NCBI RefSeq assembly: GCF_020662345.1
Contig: NZ_VMOA01000032.1
Location: 1 to 64,000, forward strand
Direction of reading: 5' to 3'
DNA length: 64,000 nt
Origin: Methylobacterium sp. W2
GTDB lineage: Bacteria; Pseudomonadota; Alphaproteobacteria; Rhizobiales; Beijerinckiaceae
In this document: positions 1 to 9,884 of the stretch, one piece after another
Layout: each line of letters starts with the position of its first letter
Position numbering within the stretch: position 1 is the stretch's first letter
The notes under the pieces: generated by a model
Seen by the model: only the letters and a program-made list of their open reading frames with translations
Database searches by the model: none
What the model was told of the DNA's origin: nothing
Translations under genes and position numbers: made by a program

Positions 1-1
1 T

Positions 2-2080
2 GGTCATCACTTCGAGCTTGATCCCCTCCTCCGCCTGGAGCCGGATGACGACCCTCATCTCTGGCTCGAAGAGGTGGAGGGCGCGGAGGCCGTCGCCTGG
101 GTCGAGGCGCGCAATGCCGAGACGCTGGCGCGCTTCACCGACCCTGTCATGGAGCGCGACCGCACGGCGGTGAAGGCCATCCTCGACCGGCCTGACAAGA
201 TCCCCCTCGTGTCACGGCGCTGCAAGCTCCTCTACAACGTCTGGCGCGATGCCGAGCATCCCCTCGGCCTGTGGCGCCGCACCGACGAAGCCTCCTACCG
301 CGCCGGCGCCCCCGCCTGGGAGATCCTCCTCGACATCGACGCCCTGGCGAAAACCGAAGGCGTGGATTGGGTTTGGGGCGGCGCGACGCTGATCCCCGGC
401 ACCCATGACCGCGCCCTGGTGAAGCTGAGCCGGGGAGGGGGCGACGCCACCATCCTGCGCGAATTCGACCTGCCGACGCTGAGCTTCGTCGCCGACGGGT
501 TCACACTCCCCGAGGCGAAGGGCGGGGCGGATTGGCTCGACCGCGACACGCTGATCCTGTCGAGCGCCCTCGGCGAGGACATGGCCACCCGCTCCGGCTA
601 TTCCCGCACCGTGCGGCTCTGGACGCGCGGCACCGACCCGCTCGCGGCGACCATCCTGTTCGAGACCGCGCCCGAGAATATGGGCCTCTGGGGCGGTGTC
701 GACCACGACGCGCCGGGCGAGCGCGTCGTCTTCGTCGAGCGCACCGGCTTCTTCGACGGCACCGTCCATATCGGCGACCGGACCGGGCCGACCCATCGCC
801 TCGACGCCCCCACCGACGCCGATATCTCCCTCCACGGCGACCATCTCGTCATCCGCACGCGCTCAGTCTGGGATGTGGGCGGCAGCGTTCACGCGGCCGA
901 TACGGTGCTCGCCATCGCCCTGCCGGCCTTCCTCGACGGCGACAGGACCTTCACCGTGCTGTGGGAGCCTTCCGAGCGCAGGGCGCTGCAGAACGTCTCC
1001 TGGGCCGGCCCGCGCCTCATCGTCGATGCCCTCGACGACCTGCGTCCCGCCTACAGCGTGTTCGAACCGGGGGAGGGCGGCTGGAACCGCCTGAGCCTGC
1101 CGGGCCTGCCGGAGATCGGCTCGGTCTCGGTCTGGCCCTTCGATTCCGAGCCGAGCGAGTCCGACGGCTCGCTCCTGGCGATGGTTCAGGACCCGCTGAC
1201 GCCGCCGACGCTGCTGGCGATCCCCGGCGACCTCTCGGCGCCCACCATCCTGCGCACCACGCCACCGGCCTTCGATACGAACGGCCTCACGGTCACCCGC
1301 CACGAGGCCGTCTCGGTGGACGGGGAGCGCATTCCCTATGTCCAGGTCGGCCCCGGCGGGGAGACCGGCGACGCGCCCGTGCATCTCTCCGCCTATGGCG
1401 GGTTCCAGATCTCGCTGCTGCCGACCTATCAGGGCGTACTCGGCAAGCTCTGGCTGGAAAAGGGCGGCACCGGCGTCGTCGCCAATATCCGCGGCGGCGG
1501 CGAGTTCGGCACCCGCTGGCACCAGGCCGGGCGGCGCGAGGGCAAGGCGCTGGCGCATGCCGATTTCGCGGCGGTGGCGGCCGATCTGGTGGCGCGGGGC
1601 GTCACGAAACCCCGGCGCATCGCCGCGCAGGGCGGCTCGAACGGCGGTCTCCTCATCGCCAACATGCTGACCCGCTACCCCGAGCGCTTCGGCGCCCTGT
1701 TCTGCACGATCCCCCTCATCGACATGCGGCGCTATGCGAAGCTCCTGGCCGGTGCGAGCTGGATCGCCGAATACGGCGACCCCGATCTGGAGGCGGATTG
1801 GAGCTTCCTCGGCGCCATCTCGGCCTACCACACGGCGGAGGCGGGCAAGCCCTATCCGCCGATCCTCATCGCCACCACGCGGCGCGACGACCGCGTCCAT
1901 CCGGGCCATGCCCGCAAGATGGCGGAGAAGCTGCGCCATCTCGGCTACGACCCGGCCTTCTTCGAACCGGCGGCCGGCGGCCACGGCTACGGCAAGGACA
2001 ATTCCGAGACAGCGGCTTTCCTCGCCCTCGGCATGGGATTTCTCCGGCAATCCATCGGCTGGGTTCCCGAGGAGGGCTGA
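2..2080 (+). CDS. Prolyl oligopeptidase family serine peptidase (S9), 5' truncated by window edge
   Basis: The reading frame is open to the left edge, and the residues upstream of the first internal GTG (position 74) already read like the family's N-terminal DPHLWLEEVEG segment, so the true start lies outside the window. S9 peptidases cleave short peptides after proline or basic residues using a beta-propeller gate and an alpha/beta-hydrolase domain. The C-terminal hydrolase triad is complete: Ser in GGSNGG (codon 1637), Asp in RRDDRV (codon 1889) and His in GGHGYG (codon 1982). The N-terminal 400 residues fit the propeller. No signal peptide can be judged. The gene ends 4 bp before the convergent SURF1 gene, leaving no room for a separate terminator. 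Confidence 0.9.
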   Translation, partial: GHHFELDPLLRLEPDDDPHLWLEEVEGAEAVAWVEARNAETLARFTDPVMERDRTAVKAILDRPDKIPLVSRRCKLLYNVWRDAEHPLGLWRRTDEASYRAGAPAWEILLDIDALAKTEGVDWVWGGATLIPGTHDRALVKLSRGGGDATILREFDLPTLSFVADGFTLPEAKGGADWLDRDTLILSSALGEDMATRSGYSRTVRLWTRGTDPLAATILFETAPENMGLWGGVDHDAPGERVVFVERTGFFDGTVHIGDRTGPTHRLDAPTDADISLHGDHLVIRTRSVWDVGGSVHAADTVLAIALPAFLDGDRTFTVLWEPSERRALQNVSWAGPRLIVDALDDLRPAYSVFEPGEGGWNRLSLPGLPEIGSVSVWPFDSEPSESDGSLLAMVQDPLTPPTLLAIPGDLSAPTILRTTPPAFDTNGLTVTRHEAVSVDGERIPYVQVGPGGETGDAPVHLSAYGGFQISLLPTYQGVLGKLWLEKGGTGVVANIRGGGEFGTRWHQAGRREGKALAHADFAAVAADLVARGVTKPRRIAAQGGSNGGLLIANMLTRYPERFGALFCTIPLIDMRRYAKLLAGASWIAEYGDPDLEADWSFLGAISAYHTAEAGKPYPPILIATTRRDDRVHPGHARKMAEKLRHLGYDPAFFEPAAGGHGYGKDNSETAAFLALGMGFLRQSIGWVPEEG

Positions 2081-2084
2081 CCGC

Positions 2085-2828
2085 TCAGGCGTCGCGCCGG
2101 CGCATCCCGTCGCGGATGACGTAAGCGCCACCGGCCACCGCCATGAGAGCGAGCGCATACCAAGTCAGCGCATAGACGAGGTGGTTGTCGCTGAAGGCCA
2201 CCACGGTGAGCCCGCCCACGGGATACCCTCCGGGATTGGGCTCCGCATCGGCATCGATGAAGTAGGGGGCGGTCGGGCCGAGGCCGCGCGCAACGGCGAT
2301 GGCCGCCACATCGCGCGAGTACCAGCGATCGGCAGCGGGGTCGTTGCGGCGCAGGAAACCGCCACCGGGCTCCGACATGCGCAGCAGGCCGGTGACGCGA
2401 ATCTCGCCCGCCCGCCGACCGATCTCCCGCGTCGCCGGATCGCGCATCTGCGTCGGAACGAAGCCGCGATTGACGAGGATGGTGGAACCATTCGCGCCGA
2501 CCAGCGGCGTCATCACCCAGTATCCGCCGCCGAGCTCCGTGACCGCCTGGACCAGGGTCTCCCGGTCATCCGCGAAGGTCCCGGTGGCGAAGACGCGCCT
2601 GTAGGCATCGGCCGCGACATCGAGCGCGAGCCAGTCTGCGCGACCCGGAGAAGGAACCGCATCGGCATGGACCCGCGCATCGACGCGGGCGATCAGGTCA
2701 TGCTTCCACGCGCGGCGCTGCACTTGCCATGTGCCGAGTGCCGCGAAAGCCACCACGGCCACGAGTGTCAGGACGCCGACCGCGGCAAGCGTCGGGGTCG
2801 CGCGCCGCGAGGATCTCTCCGTACTCAT
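2085..2828 (-). CDS. SURF1 family protein, oxidase assembly factor
   Basis: This 247-residue protein has the SURF1 layout: a transmembrane helix near residues 13-32, then GTWQVQRRAWK, a periplasmic domain, and a C-terminal helix near residues 215-240 (LVYALTWYALALMAVAGG). SURF1 proteins help insert heme into subunit I of heme-copper oxidases. It is the last gene of the cyoABCD cluster, about 120 bp behind cyoD, a common position in alphaproteobacteria, so it probably serves the quinol oxidase. A hairpin lies in the gap before it. The family call is firm; the exact client is inferred from context. Confidence 0.88.
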   Translation of the reverse strand: MSTERSSRRATPTLAAVGVLTLVAVVAFAALGTWQVQRRAWKHDLIARVDARVHADAVPSPGRADWLALDVAADAYRRVFATGTFADDRETLVQAVTELGGGYWVMTPLVGANGSTILVNRGFVPTQMRDPATREIGRRAGEIRVTGLLRMSEPGGGFLRRNDPAADRWYSRDVAAIAVARGLGPTAPYFIDADAEPNPGGYPVGGLTVVAFSDNHLVYALTWYALALMAVAGGAYVIRDGMRRRDA

Positions 2829-2849
2829 CGAAACGGGACGGCACTAAAG

Positions 2850-2892
2850 CCATGGCCCCGCCGCGGATTTCGCATCCGGGACGGGGCCATGG
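2850..2892 (-). terminator. Hairpin between cyoD and SURF1 gene
   Basis: An 11-bp perfect inverted repeat (CCATGGCCCCG / CGGGGCCATGG) encloses a 21-nt loop with its own short GC stem. On the minus strand it follows cyoD and is trailed by only a weak T stretch, so it may be an attenuator or mRNA-processing hairpin that lowers SURF1 expression rather than a full terminator. Confidence 0.4.
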
Positions 2893-2948
2893 ACTTCCGA
2901 TGTCGCATCATCTGTCCAGCGAACAGGGTCGCGTTCCGGGGTGATGCG

Positions 2949-3350
2949 CTAATGGTGCTGATGGAGGCTGGTCGGCGTCATCGGCATCATGTTCGTGTTC
3001 AGGTGATACATGACCCAGACGGAGCCGGTGAGCGTGATCACCACCAGCGTCAGGGTGAAGATCAATGCCAGGATCGTCCACCCGCCCTCGGACTTGGTGT
3101 TCATGTGCAGGAAGTAGACCATGTGGACCACGATCTGCACGACGCCGAAGCCCATGATGACGAGGCCGGTCAAACGGGGGCTTCCGAGCACGTCGCCCAT
3201 CACCAGCCAGAACGGAATGGCAGTGAGGATGACGGAAAGCACGAAGCCGGTGACGTAGCCCTTGAATGAGCCATGACCGCTATGGTCGCCGTGGCCCTTC
3301 ACGTCCTCTTCATGGTCAGCGGCATGGGCGGACTGGCTGGCGGCGCTCAT
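2949..3350 (-). CDS. cyoD: Cytochrome o ubiquinol oxidase subunit IV
   Basis: The product has 133 residues from the ATG at 3350, which overlaps the cyoC stop codon as ATGA. A longer frame to 3431 exists but runs inside cyoC. The N-terminus is His/Asp/Gly rich (HGDHSGHGS), followed by three transmembrane helices around residues 40-60, 67-87 and 100-122, as in E. coli CyoD. The middle helix carries the family-typical [14 protein letters not shown] segment. CyoD is a small subunit that stabilises the bo3 complex and aids metal and heme assembly in subunit I. Co-translation with cyoC is implied by the overlap. Confidence 0.93.
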   Translation of the reverse strand: MSAASQSAHAADHEEDVKGHGDHSGHGSFKGYVTGFVLSVILTAIPFWLVMGDVLGSPRLTGLVIMGFGVVQIVVHMVYFLHMNTKSEGGWTILALIFTLTLVVITLTGSVWVMYHLNTNMMPMTPTSLHQHH

Positions 3351-3976
3351 TGCAGCACTCCCATGAGATAGACGAAGGTGAAGACGCCGATCCAGATGAC
3401 GTCCAGGAAGTGCCAGAACATCGACAGGCACTGAAGCCGCCGCTGGTTCTCCGGGATCAGGCCCTTCTGTTCGGTCTGGACCATCAGGACGATGAGCCAG
3501 ACGAGGCCGAGCGTCACGTGCAGGCCGTGGGTGCCCACCAGGGTGAAGAACGACGACAGGAAGGCGCTGCGTTGTGGGCCGGCGCCCTCATGGATGAGGT
3601 GGGCGAACTCGTAGAGTTCGAGCCCGATGAAGGCGAGGCCGAACAGGCCGGTCACGCCGAGCCAGAGCTGCATCCGCCGCTGCTCGCCCTTCGCCATCTC
3701 CAGCATGGCGAAGCCATAGGTGATGGAGGAGAACAGCAGCATCGAGGTGTTCAGCGCCACTAACGGCAGGTCGAACAGGTCCTTCGGGGAAGGACCTGCC
3801 GCATAGTTGCGGCCGAGAACGGCGTATGTGGCGAACAGGGCGGCGAAGATGAGGCAATCGCTCATCAGGTAGATCCAGAAGCCGAGCATGGTGCCGCCTT
3901 CGGGATGGTGATCCTCCTCCATGTAGAAGGAGGGTGCCTCGCCGTCCTTGGCGAGGGTGGGGGAGTGCGACGCCAT
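3347..3976 (-). CDS. cyoC: Cytochrome o ubiquinol oxidase subunit III
   Basis: This 209-residue integral membrane protein has five predicted helices and the COX3/CyoC signatures, including [20 protein letters not shown] near the N-terminus and [19 protein letters not shown] in the middle. Subunit III of bo3 oxidase has no redox centre and supports assembly and proton uptake. It starts 5 bp downstream of cyoB and overlaps cyoD by 4 bp, so translational coupling is likely. Length matches E. coli CyoC (204 residues). Confidence 0.95.
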   Translation of the reverse strand: MASHSPTLAKDGEAPSFYMEEDHHPEGGTMLGFWIYLMSDCLIFAALFATYAVLGRNYAAGPSPKDLFDLPLVALNTSMLLFSSITYGFAMLEMAKGEQRRMQLWLGVTGLFGLAFIGLELYEFAHLIHEGAGPQRSAFLSSFFTLVGTHGLHVTLGLVWLIVLMVQTEQKGLIPENQRRLQCLSMFWHFLDVIWIGVFTFVYLMGVLQ

Positions 3977-3981
3977 GGTTC

Positions 3982-5985
3982 TCAGACCCGACCTTCGAGC
4001 ATCCGCGTCCGTTCAGTCTCGGTACCGATGACGGCATCGGCCGAGATGTAGAAGTCGCGGTTGTAGTTGAACGTATGACCGATGGCGACGACGGCCATGG
4101 CGATGAAGGTCAGCGCCGCGAGCCACCAGATGTACCAGATCATGCCGAACGAGAACCCGATGCTGAGGATACCCAGGATCATGCCCGTGCCGGTGTTCTT
4201 CGGCATATGAATCGGACGGAAGCCCTTGAGCGGTCGCGCATAGCCGCGGCGCTTCATGTCCGACCACGCATCGTGGTCGTGGATCACCGGCGTGAAGGCG
4301 AAGTTGTAGTCCGGTGGCGGCGAAGAGGTCGACCATTCGAGGGTCCGGCCACCCCACGGGTCGCCGGTGTGATCACGCAGGGCTTCGCGCCGCATGAAGC
4401 TCACCACGAGCTGGATGATGAACGAGAGGATGCCGAGGGCGATCAGACCGGCGCCGAAGGCGGCGATGATGAACCAGATCTGCAGCGACGGATCGTCGAA
4501 ATGCTGCACACGGCGGGTCACGCCCATCAGGCCGAGGACGTAGAGCGGCATGAAGGCGAAGTAGAAGCCCGTGAGCCAGAACCAGAACGACATCTTCCCC
4601 CAGAACGGGTCGAGCCGGAAGCCGAAGGCCTTCGGGAACCAGTAGGTGATGCCGGCCAGCATGCCGAACAGCACGCCGCCGATGATGACGTTGTGGAAGT
4701 GGGCGATGAGGAACAGGCTGTTGTGCAGCACGAAATCGGCCGGGGGCACGGCGAGCAGAACGCCGGTCATGCCGCCGATGGTGAAGGTCACCATGAAGCC
4801 GATGGCCCAGAGCATCGGCTCCTCGAAGCGGATGCGACCCTTGTACATGGTGAAGAGCCAGTTGAAGAGCTTCGCCCCCGTCGGGATCGAGATGATCATC
4901 GTCGTGATGCCGAAGAACGAGTTCACGGAGGCACCCGAGCCCATCGTGAAGAAGTGGTGCAGCCAGACGAGGTAGGACAGGATCGTGATGACCACGGTGG
5001 CGTAGACCATGGACGCGTAGCCGAAGAGCCGCTTGCCGGAGAAGGTCGAGACGATTTCCGAGAAGACGCCGAAGGCCGGGAGGATCAGGATGTAGACCTC
5101 CGGGTGACCCCAGATCCAGATGAGGTTCACGTACATCATCGGGTTGCCGCCGAGGTCGTTCGAGAAGAAGTGCGTGCCCACGTAGCGGTCGAGGGAGAGC
5201 AGCGCGAGAACGGCCGTGAGGATCGGGAAAGCGGCGACGATGAGGATGTTCGTGCAGAGCGCAGTCCAGGTGAAGATCGGCATCTTCATCATGGTCATGC
5301 CGGGGGCACGCATCTTCACGATGGTGGCGATGAGGTTGATGCCCGAGAGCAGGGTGCCGATACCGGCGATCTGAAGACCCCAGATGTAATAGTCGACGCC
5401 CACGCCCGGGCTGCCGGCGGGGCCGGAGAGCGGCGGATAGGCAAGCCATCCGGTGCGGGCGAACTCGCCGACGAACAGCGAGGCCATGATCGTCGCGGCA
5501 CCGCTGACGGTCATCCAGAAGCTGAAATTGTTGAGGAACGGGAACGACACGTCGCGCGCACCGATCTGCAGCGGCACGACGAAGTTCATCAGGCCGGTGA
5601 CCAGGGGCATCGCCACGAAGAAGATCATGATCACGCCGTGGGCGGTGAAGATCTGGTCGTAATGGTGAGGCGGCAGGTAACCCTCGTTGGCACCGAAGGC
5701 CATGGCCTGTTGCGAGCGCATGAGCAGCGCGTCGGAGAAGCCGCGCAGCAACATCACCAGGGCGAGCACCACATACATGATGCCGATCTTCTTGTGGTCG
5801 ACGGAAGTGAACCAGTCGCGCCACAGCGGACCCCACCAGCGCATATAGGTGATGAGGCCCAGCAGCCCGACGCCACCGATGGCGACGCCGATGAAGGTCA
5901 CAAGCAGGATCGGCTCGTGATACGGGATGGCTTCGAGAGTCAGCCGCCCGAAGACGAGCTTCTGAAGATCGAGATTGGCAAACAT
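3982..5985 (-). CDS. cyoB: Cytochrome o ubiquinol oxidase subunit I
   Basis: This 667-residue catalytic subunit reduces O2 to water with electrons from ubiquinol and pumps protons across the inner membrane. The quinol-site residues of the E. coli enzyme are present: Arg81 and Asp85 in [12 protein letters not shown], and His108 and Gln111 in PPHHYDQIF. His116 is a heme b ligand. GHPEVY near residue 294 supplies the CuB His, the proton-channel Glu and the cross-linked Tyr. The HH pair in VWLHHFF binds CuB, and HFHN near 429-431 binds the hemes. The quinol residues separate it from cytochrome c oxidases. No cyoE heme-O synthase lies in the window, so heme O must be supplied from elsewhere. Confidence 0.97.
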   Translation of the reverse strand: MFANLDLQKLVFGRLTLEAIPYHEPILLVTFIGVAIGGVGLLGLITYMRWWGPLWRDWFTSVDHKKIGIMYVVLALVMLLRGFSDALLMRSQQAMAFGANEGYLPPHHYDQIFTAHGVIMIFFVAMPLVTGLMNFVVPLQIGARDVSFPFLNNFSFWMTVSGAATIMASLFVGEFARTGWLAYPPLSGPAGSPGVGVDYYIWGLQIAGIGTLLSGINLIATIVKMRAPGMTMMKMPIFTWTALCTNILIVAAFPILTAVLALLSLDRYVGTHFFSNDLGGNPMMYVNLIWIWGHPEVYILILPAFGVFSEIVSTFSGKRLFGYASMVYATVVITILSYLVWLHHFFTMGSGASVNSFFGITTMIISIPTGAKLFNWLFTMYKGRIRFEEPMLWAIGFMVTFTIGGMTGVLLAVPPADFVLHNSLFLIAHFHNVIIGGVLFGMLAGITYWFPKAFGFRLDPFWGKMSFWFWLTGFYFAFMPLYVLGLMGVTRRVQHFDDPSLQIWFIIAAFGAGLIALGILSFIIQLVVSFMRREALRDHTGDPWGGRTLEWSTSSPPPDYNFAFTPVIHDHDAWSDMKRRGYARPLKGFRPIHMPKNTGTGMILGILSIGFSFGMIWYIWWLAALTFIAMAVVAIGHTFNYNRDFYISADAVIGTETERTRMLEGRV

Positions 5986-6117
5986 GGGATCGCTTCGTTC
6001 CCGGTTATCGGCGAGGGGACGTACCGATCGATTCGGTACCCGTCTCTCATGGGTTCAATTTAGTGATGCCGTCGCCGTGACGCGCCTGTCCCGAAGGCCG
6101 CGCGTCATCGCGTCGGC

Positions 6118-7242
6118 CTAGCGGTTCAGTTGCGCCGGGGCAGGGTCACTTGGCTTCGTGTCCGGCCCGGAATGGTCATGGTGGTGATCGTGCCCCTTGG
6201 CGGGGTCGACCTCCTGGGTGCGTGGCTTCTTCTCGGAGGCGGGGAACGTGGCCCCCTGCGCTTCCTCGCCGCGGACCGCATGACGGTTGTCGTAGCGGAG
6301 CCTCTCTTGGTTGGCGTGGCTCTCCTTGCCGGCGCCGCCCTTGGAATCGATGCTCATCATCTCACCCATGCACATCTTGCCCTCAATGACGCACATGTTG
6401 AGGATGGCGTTATAGAGGCCGGGCGCGACCGAGGAATAGTAGCTCACCGGCTCACGCTCGCTCGGCTTTTCCAGCGCGATGAAGGCATCGCGGGTGAGCT
6501 CCTTGCCTTCGGCTTTCGCCTTGGCCACCCACTGGTCGAACCCCTCTTGGGTCACGCCGTGGAACTTGAAGTTCATCCGTGAGAAGCCCTCGCCGCTGTA
6601 ATTGGCCGAGAATCCCTCGTAGACGCCCGCCTTGTTGATGACGGCGTGCAGCTTCGTCTCCATGCCGGCCATGGCATAGATCTGTCCCGCCAGCGCCGGG
6701 ATGAAGAACGAGTTCATCATCGAGGCCGAGGTGATCTTGAAGTTGATCGGCACGTCCACCGGTGCCGCCAGTTCGTTCACCGTGGCGATGCCGAGATCGG
6801 GATAGAAGAACAGCCATTTCCAGTCGAGGGCCACGACCTCCACGGTCAGCGGCTTCACATCCGGGGAGAGCGGCCGCGAGGCGTCGATGCGGCTCAAGGG
6901 CCGGTAGGGATCAAGCGTATGCGTGCTGATCCAGGTCAGCGCCCCGAGGGCGATGATGATGACGAGGGGAGCGGACCAGATCAGCACCTCGAGCTGCGTC
7001 GAGTGGTGCCATTCGGGATCGTACTCGGCTTCGGTGTTCGACTGACGGTAGCGCCAGGCGAAGAAGAGCGTGAAGGCGATCACGGGTAAGATGATCAGCA
7101 GCATCAGCCCCGTCGAGGCAACGATCAGGTCACGCTGCCGCGTGGCGATGTCGCCCGCGGGTTGCATGACGACCATGTTGCAGCCCGACAGAAGGGCCAC
7201 GAGAGGCAGGATAGCGAGAGCGCGCAAGGATCTGGATGACAT
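6118..7242 (-). CDS. cyoA: Cytochrome o ubiquinol oxidase subunit II (lipoprotein)
   Basis: The 374-residue product begins with a lipoprotein signal (VALLSGC lipobox, Cys about residue 21), then two transmembrane helices near 45-65 and 85-108 and a periplasmic cupredoxin domain. The CuA-binding cysteines of cytochrome c oxidases are absent, the region reading NYSGEGFSRMNFK, which marks a quinol oxidase. The C-terminal 70 residues are a hydrophilic tail rich in His and Asp (HDHHHDHSGPD) that goes beyond the E. coli protein (315 residues) and might bind metal. It is the first gene of the cyo operon and lies 132 bp ahead of cyoB. Confidence 0.95.
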   Translation of the reverse strand: MSSRSLRALAILPLVALLSGCNMVVMQPAGDIATRQRDLIVASTGLMLLIILPVIAFTLFFAWRYRQSNTEAEYDPEWHHSTQLEVLIWSAPLVIIIALGALTWISTHTLDPYRPLSRIDASRPLSPDVKPLTVEVVALDWKWLFFYPDLGIATVNELAAPVDVPINFKITSASMMNSFFIPALAGQIYAMAGMETKLHAVINKAGVYEGFSANYSGEGFSRMNFKFHGVTQEGFDQWVAKAKAEGKELTRDAFIALEKPSEREPVSYYSSVAPGLYNAILNMCVIEGKMCMGEMMSIDSKGGAGKESHANQERLRYDNRHAVRGEEAQGATFPASEKKPRTQEVDPAKGHDHHHDHSGPDTKPSDPAPAQLNR

Positions 7243-7468
7243 CCGACCGGCTGCAGTGAGACGTCCGCGGACGGAACGTCGGGAGGAAACATCTGGTTTA
7301 CGAGAAGCGGCGGTTCGGACCGGACCGCTTACCGCGAGACCGGTTCGATACGGGCTTCTCCTGCGCAGTGCAAAGGCGCCCTGGCAAGGGCCTGCGGCTT
7401 CAATCAGCCGGGCGTTCGGAGCATAGCTGATTTATCTCGCGAGAGGCAGTAAGAAGGGGAGCATCATC

Positions 7469-7496
7469 CGCGGACTATATGCCATAGCAATCCGCG
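7469..7496. promoter_or_regulatory. Nested inverted repeat between cyoA and the divergent MFS gene
   Basis: Outer arms CGCGGA and TCCGCG, 16 nt apart, enclose inner arms CTAT and ATAG. The site lies in the 366-bp divergent spacer, about 230 bp upstream of cyoA and 110 bp upstream of the MFS start. A second repeat, GTTGCA-N14-TGCAAC, sits at 7506-7531. Both could be operators or parts of promoters. No regulator is assigned. Confidence 0.3.
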
Positions 7497-7608
7497 AATC
7501 GTGCTGTTGCATCGCTTTGCCGCAGTGCAACAAGCCTTCATAATCGGAACACAGGGGCGCGCCAAGTGCGGCGTGTCCTCCCACCCTTCAAGCAGCGAAT
7601 GGCCGTCC

Positions 7609-8940
7609 ATGAGCCAAGATTACGCGTTGCAGACCCCGCCGCATCTGAGTGCAGGTGCCCGGGCCGGCGCTACCGAACCCGAGGTCGCCCCCGGCGACAT
7701 TGCCGTCGGCGTCCTTATCGGCCGGACGTCGGAGTTCTTCGACTTCTTCGTCTTCGGCATCGCCTCGGTATTGATCTTCCCGAAGGTCTTTTTCCCGTTC
7801 GTGTCGCCGTTGGACGGCACACTCTACGCGTTCGCCCTCTTCGCCCTTGCCTTTGTCGCCCGGCCGATCGGTTCGGTGATCTTCATGGAGATCGATCGGC
7901 GGCACGGGCGGGGCGTGAAGCTGACGATCGCCCTTTTCCTGCTCGGCGGCTCGACGGTGTCGATCGCCTTCCTGCCGACCTATCATAGCATCGGAATGGC
8001 CTCGGTCTGGCTGCTTGCCGCCTTCCGGATCGGGCAGGGGCTCGCCCTTGGGGGAGCCTGGGATGGTCTGGCGTCGCTCCTCTCGATCAAGGCCCCCAGC
8101 GACCGCAAGGGCTGGTACGCGATGATCCCCCAGCTCGGAGCGCCGATCGGCTTCGGGCTCGCCAGTGCCTTGTTCTCGTTCTTCCTCGCCAACCTGACCA
8201 TGGACGACTTCCTGGATTGGGGCTGGCGGTATCCGTTCTACGTCGCTTTCGCGGTCAACGTGGTCGCCCTCTTTGCCCGGCTTCGCCTCGTCGCGACGGA
8301 GGAATTCACGCAACTCCTCGAGACCCGCGAACTCGCCCCGACCCCGGTCTGGGAGATGATTCGCGCGCAGGGACGAACCGTCCTTATCGGTGCATTCGTG
8401 CCGCTGGCGAGTTTCGCCCTGTTCCACCTTGTGAGCATCTTCCCGATCAGCTGGATCACCCTGTTCACGAAACGCTCGGCCGGCGAGTTCCTGCTGGTGC
8501 AGTTCGTCGGCTCCATCGTCTTTGCTGGCGCGATCGTGATCTCGGGAATCGTCGCAGATCAGGTGGGCCGTCGCAGACTAGTGGGAATCGCCGCCAGCCT
8601 GATCGGCCTGTTCAGCCTCGCCAGCATTCTCGCGCCTCTGCTGTTCGGCGATAGTGAGACCGGCCAAACGATCTATGTCCTTGTCGGCTTCGGCCTGCTC
8701 GGCCTCTCCTACGGCCAGACCTCCGGCTCGGTGACCGAGAATCTCGGGACACGGTACCGCTATACCGGCGCTGCGCTGACCTCGGACCTTGCCTGGCTGA
8801 TCGGAGCCGGTTTCGCGCCCCTCGTGGCGCTCAGCCTGTCGAGCCGGTTCGGCCTGGCCTGGGTCGGCGTCTACCTCCTGTCCGGCGCGGTCGCGACCTT
8901 GAGCGCGCTCGCCATCAACCGGAAGGTCGCCGCGTACTGA
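7609..8940 (+). CDS. MFS transporter, metabolite:H+ symporter-like
   Basis: The frame opens at 7501 but the ATG at 7609 (MSQDYALQ) gives a usual 443-residue MHS-type transporter, and the extra upstream residues have no family counterpart. About twelve helices are visible. The first loop holds GRTSEFFDFFVFG, matching the family's EWYDF motif, and the 2-3 loop has the basic IDRRHGRG motif. The usual GAEYGGA segment reads GLALGGAWDGL here. MHS transporters import organic acids, betaines or alkyl compounds with protons, but the substrate cannot be read from sequence. It is a single gene divergent from cyo, closed by a strong terminator. Confidence 0.85.
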   Translation: MSQDYALQTPPHLSAGARAGATEPEVAPGDIAVGVLIGRTSEFFDFFVFGIASVLIFPKVFFPFVSPLDGTLYAFALFALAFVARPIGSVIFMEIDRRHGRGVKLTIALFLLGGSTVSIAFLPTYHSIGMASVWLLAAFRIGQGLALGGAWDGLASLLSIKAPSDRKGWYAMIPQLGAPIGFGLASALFSFFLANLTMDDFLDWGWRYPFYVAFAVNVVALFARLRLVATEEFTQLLETRELAPTPVWEMIRAQGRTVLIGAFVPLASFALFHLVSIFPISWITLFTKRSAGEFLLVQFVGSIVFAGAIVISGIVADQVGRRRLVGIAASLIGLFSLASILAPLLFGDSETGQTIYVLVGFGLLGLSYGQTSGSVTENLGTRYRYTGAALTSDLAWLIGAGFAPLVALSLSSRFGLAWVGVYLLSGAVATLSALAINRKVAAY

Positions 8941-8965
8941 CGCCGAGGTAAGAGCCCCCACGAAG

Positions 8966-8998
8966 AAAGGCCCGCATGCCACGCATGCGGGCCTTTTT
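8966..8998 (+). terminator. Rho-independent terminator of the MFS gene
   Basis: A perfect 13-bp stem (AAAGGCCCGCATG / CATGCGGGCCTTT) with a 5-nt loop runs into TTTTT. It lies 25 bp after the MFS stop codon. The A-rich left arm could also let it work for the convergent gene at 9015-9473. Confidence 0.9.
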
Positions 8999-9014
8999 CG
9001 TTCCAGCTCGTCGT

Positions 9015-9473
9015 TCAGCGGATGGCGGCGCAGCTCTCAGCGGACGGACCGATTGCAAGATCCCCCTGACGCGGATTGTTGAGGGCAAACGCTCCGGCAT
9101 CCTCACGCGGGAAAAAGCTCGGACCGAGTTCGCGCTCGAAGAAGCCGTTACCGACTTCGTAGAAGCAACGATCCTTCACGGCGGTGACGGCGAAGCTTCG
9201 CTGTAGGACGGGTTGTCCGAGGGGCACACCACCACGAAGCACTCCGCCGCAATAACCCGAGATCTCCACAGGGGCCGGCCCGTCGAGCCTGATCGTCCGG
9301 GAGGTGCCAGGGCGAACCGTCACGGCGGGACCGACACCCTGGCCCACCACCAAGGTCAATGTGGACCGGTTGGCGACCTGTCGCAGGCACGACGCTTCGG
9401 CCGTACCCTGGCTATTCGCCAGAACCGTAACAGATGCGAGCCCTGCGAAGACGAGCGTCGAGCGGAGAGGCAT
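9015..9473 (-). CDS. Secreted protein of unknown function with four or more cysteines
   Basis: The product has 152 residues with a clear signal peptide (hydrophobic residues 7-20, cleavage near AEA-SC). The mature part of about 125 residues contains Cys in SCLRQ, YCGG, DRCFYE and SCAAIR, an even number that could pair in the periplasm. Alternating hydrophobic residues (STLTLVVGQ, RTIRLDGPAPVEISG) suggest a small beta-sandwich. No known family was recognised. It is followed at 9534 by another small secreted protein on the same strand, and the two may be co-transcribed. Confidence 0.7.
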   Translation of the reverse strand: MPLRSTLVFAGLASVTVLANSQGTAEASCLRQVANRSTLTLVVGQGVGPAVTVRPGTSRTIRLDGPAPVEISGYCGGVLRGGVPLGQPVLQRSFAVTAVKDRCFYEVGNGFFERELGPSFFPREDAGAFALNNPRQGDLAIGPSAESCAAIR

Positions 9474-9533
9474 GGCGTAGCCTTTCGAGTTTCGGACTGT
9501 AGGAAGTAGGTCGCAACGGATGTCCCGGTCGGG

Positions 9534-9884
9534 TCAGCGGTTGATCCCGCCCGGGCCGCCCGAGGTTCCGCCGGTGCCGGGCAGGGCACCGGTTCCGGGC
9601 GGACCGCCGACGCCGGTGCCGACGCCAACTCCGGACGACGTGCTCGATGCCGCGCCCGCGCCACCGACGGGGGCCTTGGAAGCGGAGGATTTTTCCACAG
9701 ATCCTTCGACCGGAATTGCCCCGCTCGACGGCGTCTGGCCGCGTCCACCCTCCGGTGCCATCGCCTCACCGCGGCTTGACGGAACGGTACCAATGCCGGC
9801 CGGCGCTTCGATAATCTGCGCGATGGCGGCTCCCGTCGGCAACAGAGCAAGGCATAGGCTGAAAACGAGGGGTCTGGCGATCAT
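9534..9884 (-). CDS. Small secreted Gly/Pro/Thr-rich protein
   Basis: The best start is the ATG at 9884 (MIARPLVFSLCLALLPTGA), which places a typical signal peptide at the N-terminus with cleavage after AIA near residue 20. The longer frame from 9998 would put 38 polar residues before the signal. The mature part of about 96 residues is low complexity and ends in Gly-Thr-Pro repeats (GVGTGVGGPPGTG). It resembles flexible surface or periplasmic linker proteins; no function can be assigned. Codon use fits the genome. Confidence 0.6.
   Translation of the reverse strand: MIARPLVFSLCLALLPTGAAIAQIIEAPAGIGTVPSSRGEAMAPEGGRGQTPSSGAIPVEGSVEKSSASKAPVGGAGAASSTSSGVGVGTGVGGPPGTGALPGTGGTSGGPGGINR

Noticed and set aside
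3351-3431. Longer N-terminus for cyoD
   Set aside because: The extra codons lie within cyoC; the ATG at 3350 overlapping the cyoC stop matches family length.
3934-6063. A 709-codon open frame antisense to cyoB
   Set aside because: The protein is a low-complexity His/Glu/Asp/Arg string, the usual shadow of a membrane protein gene.
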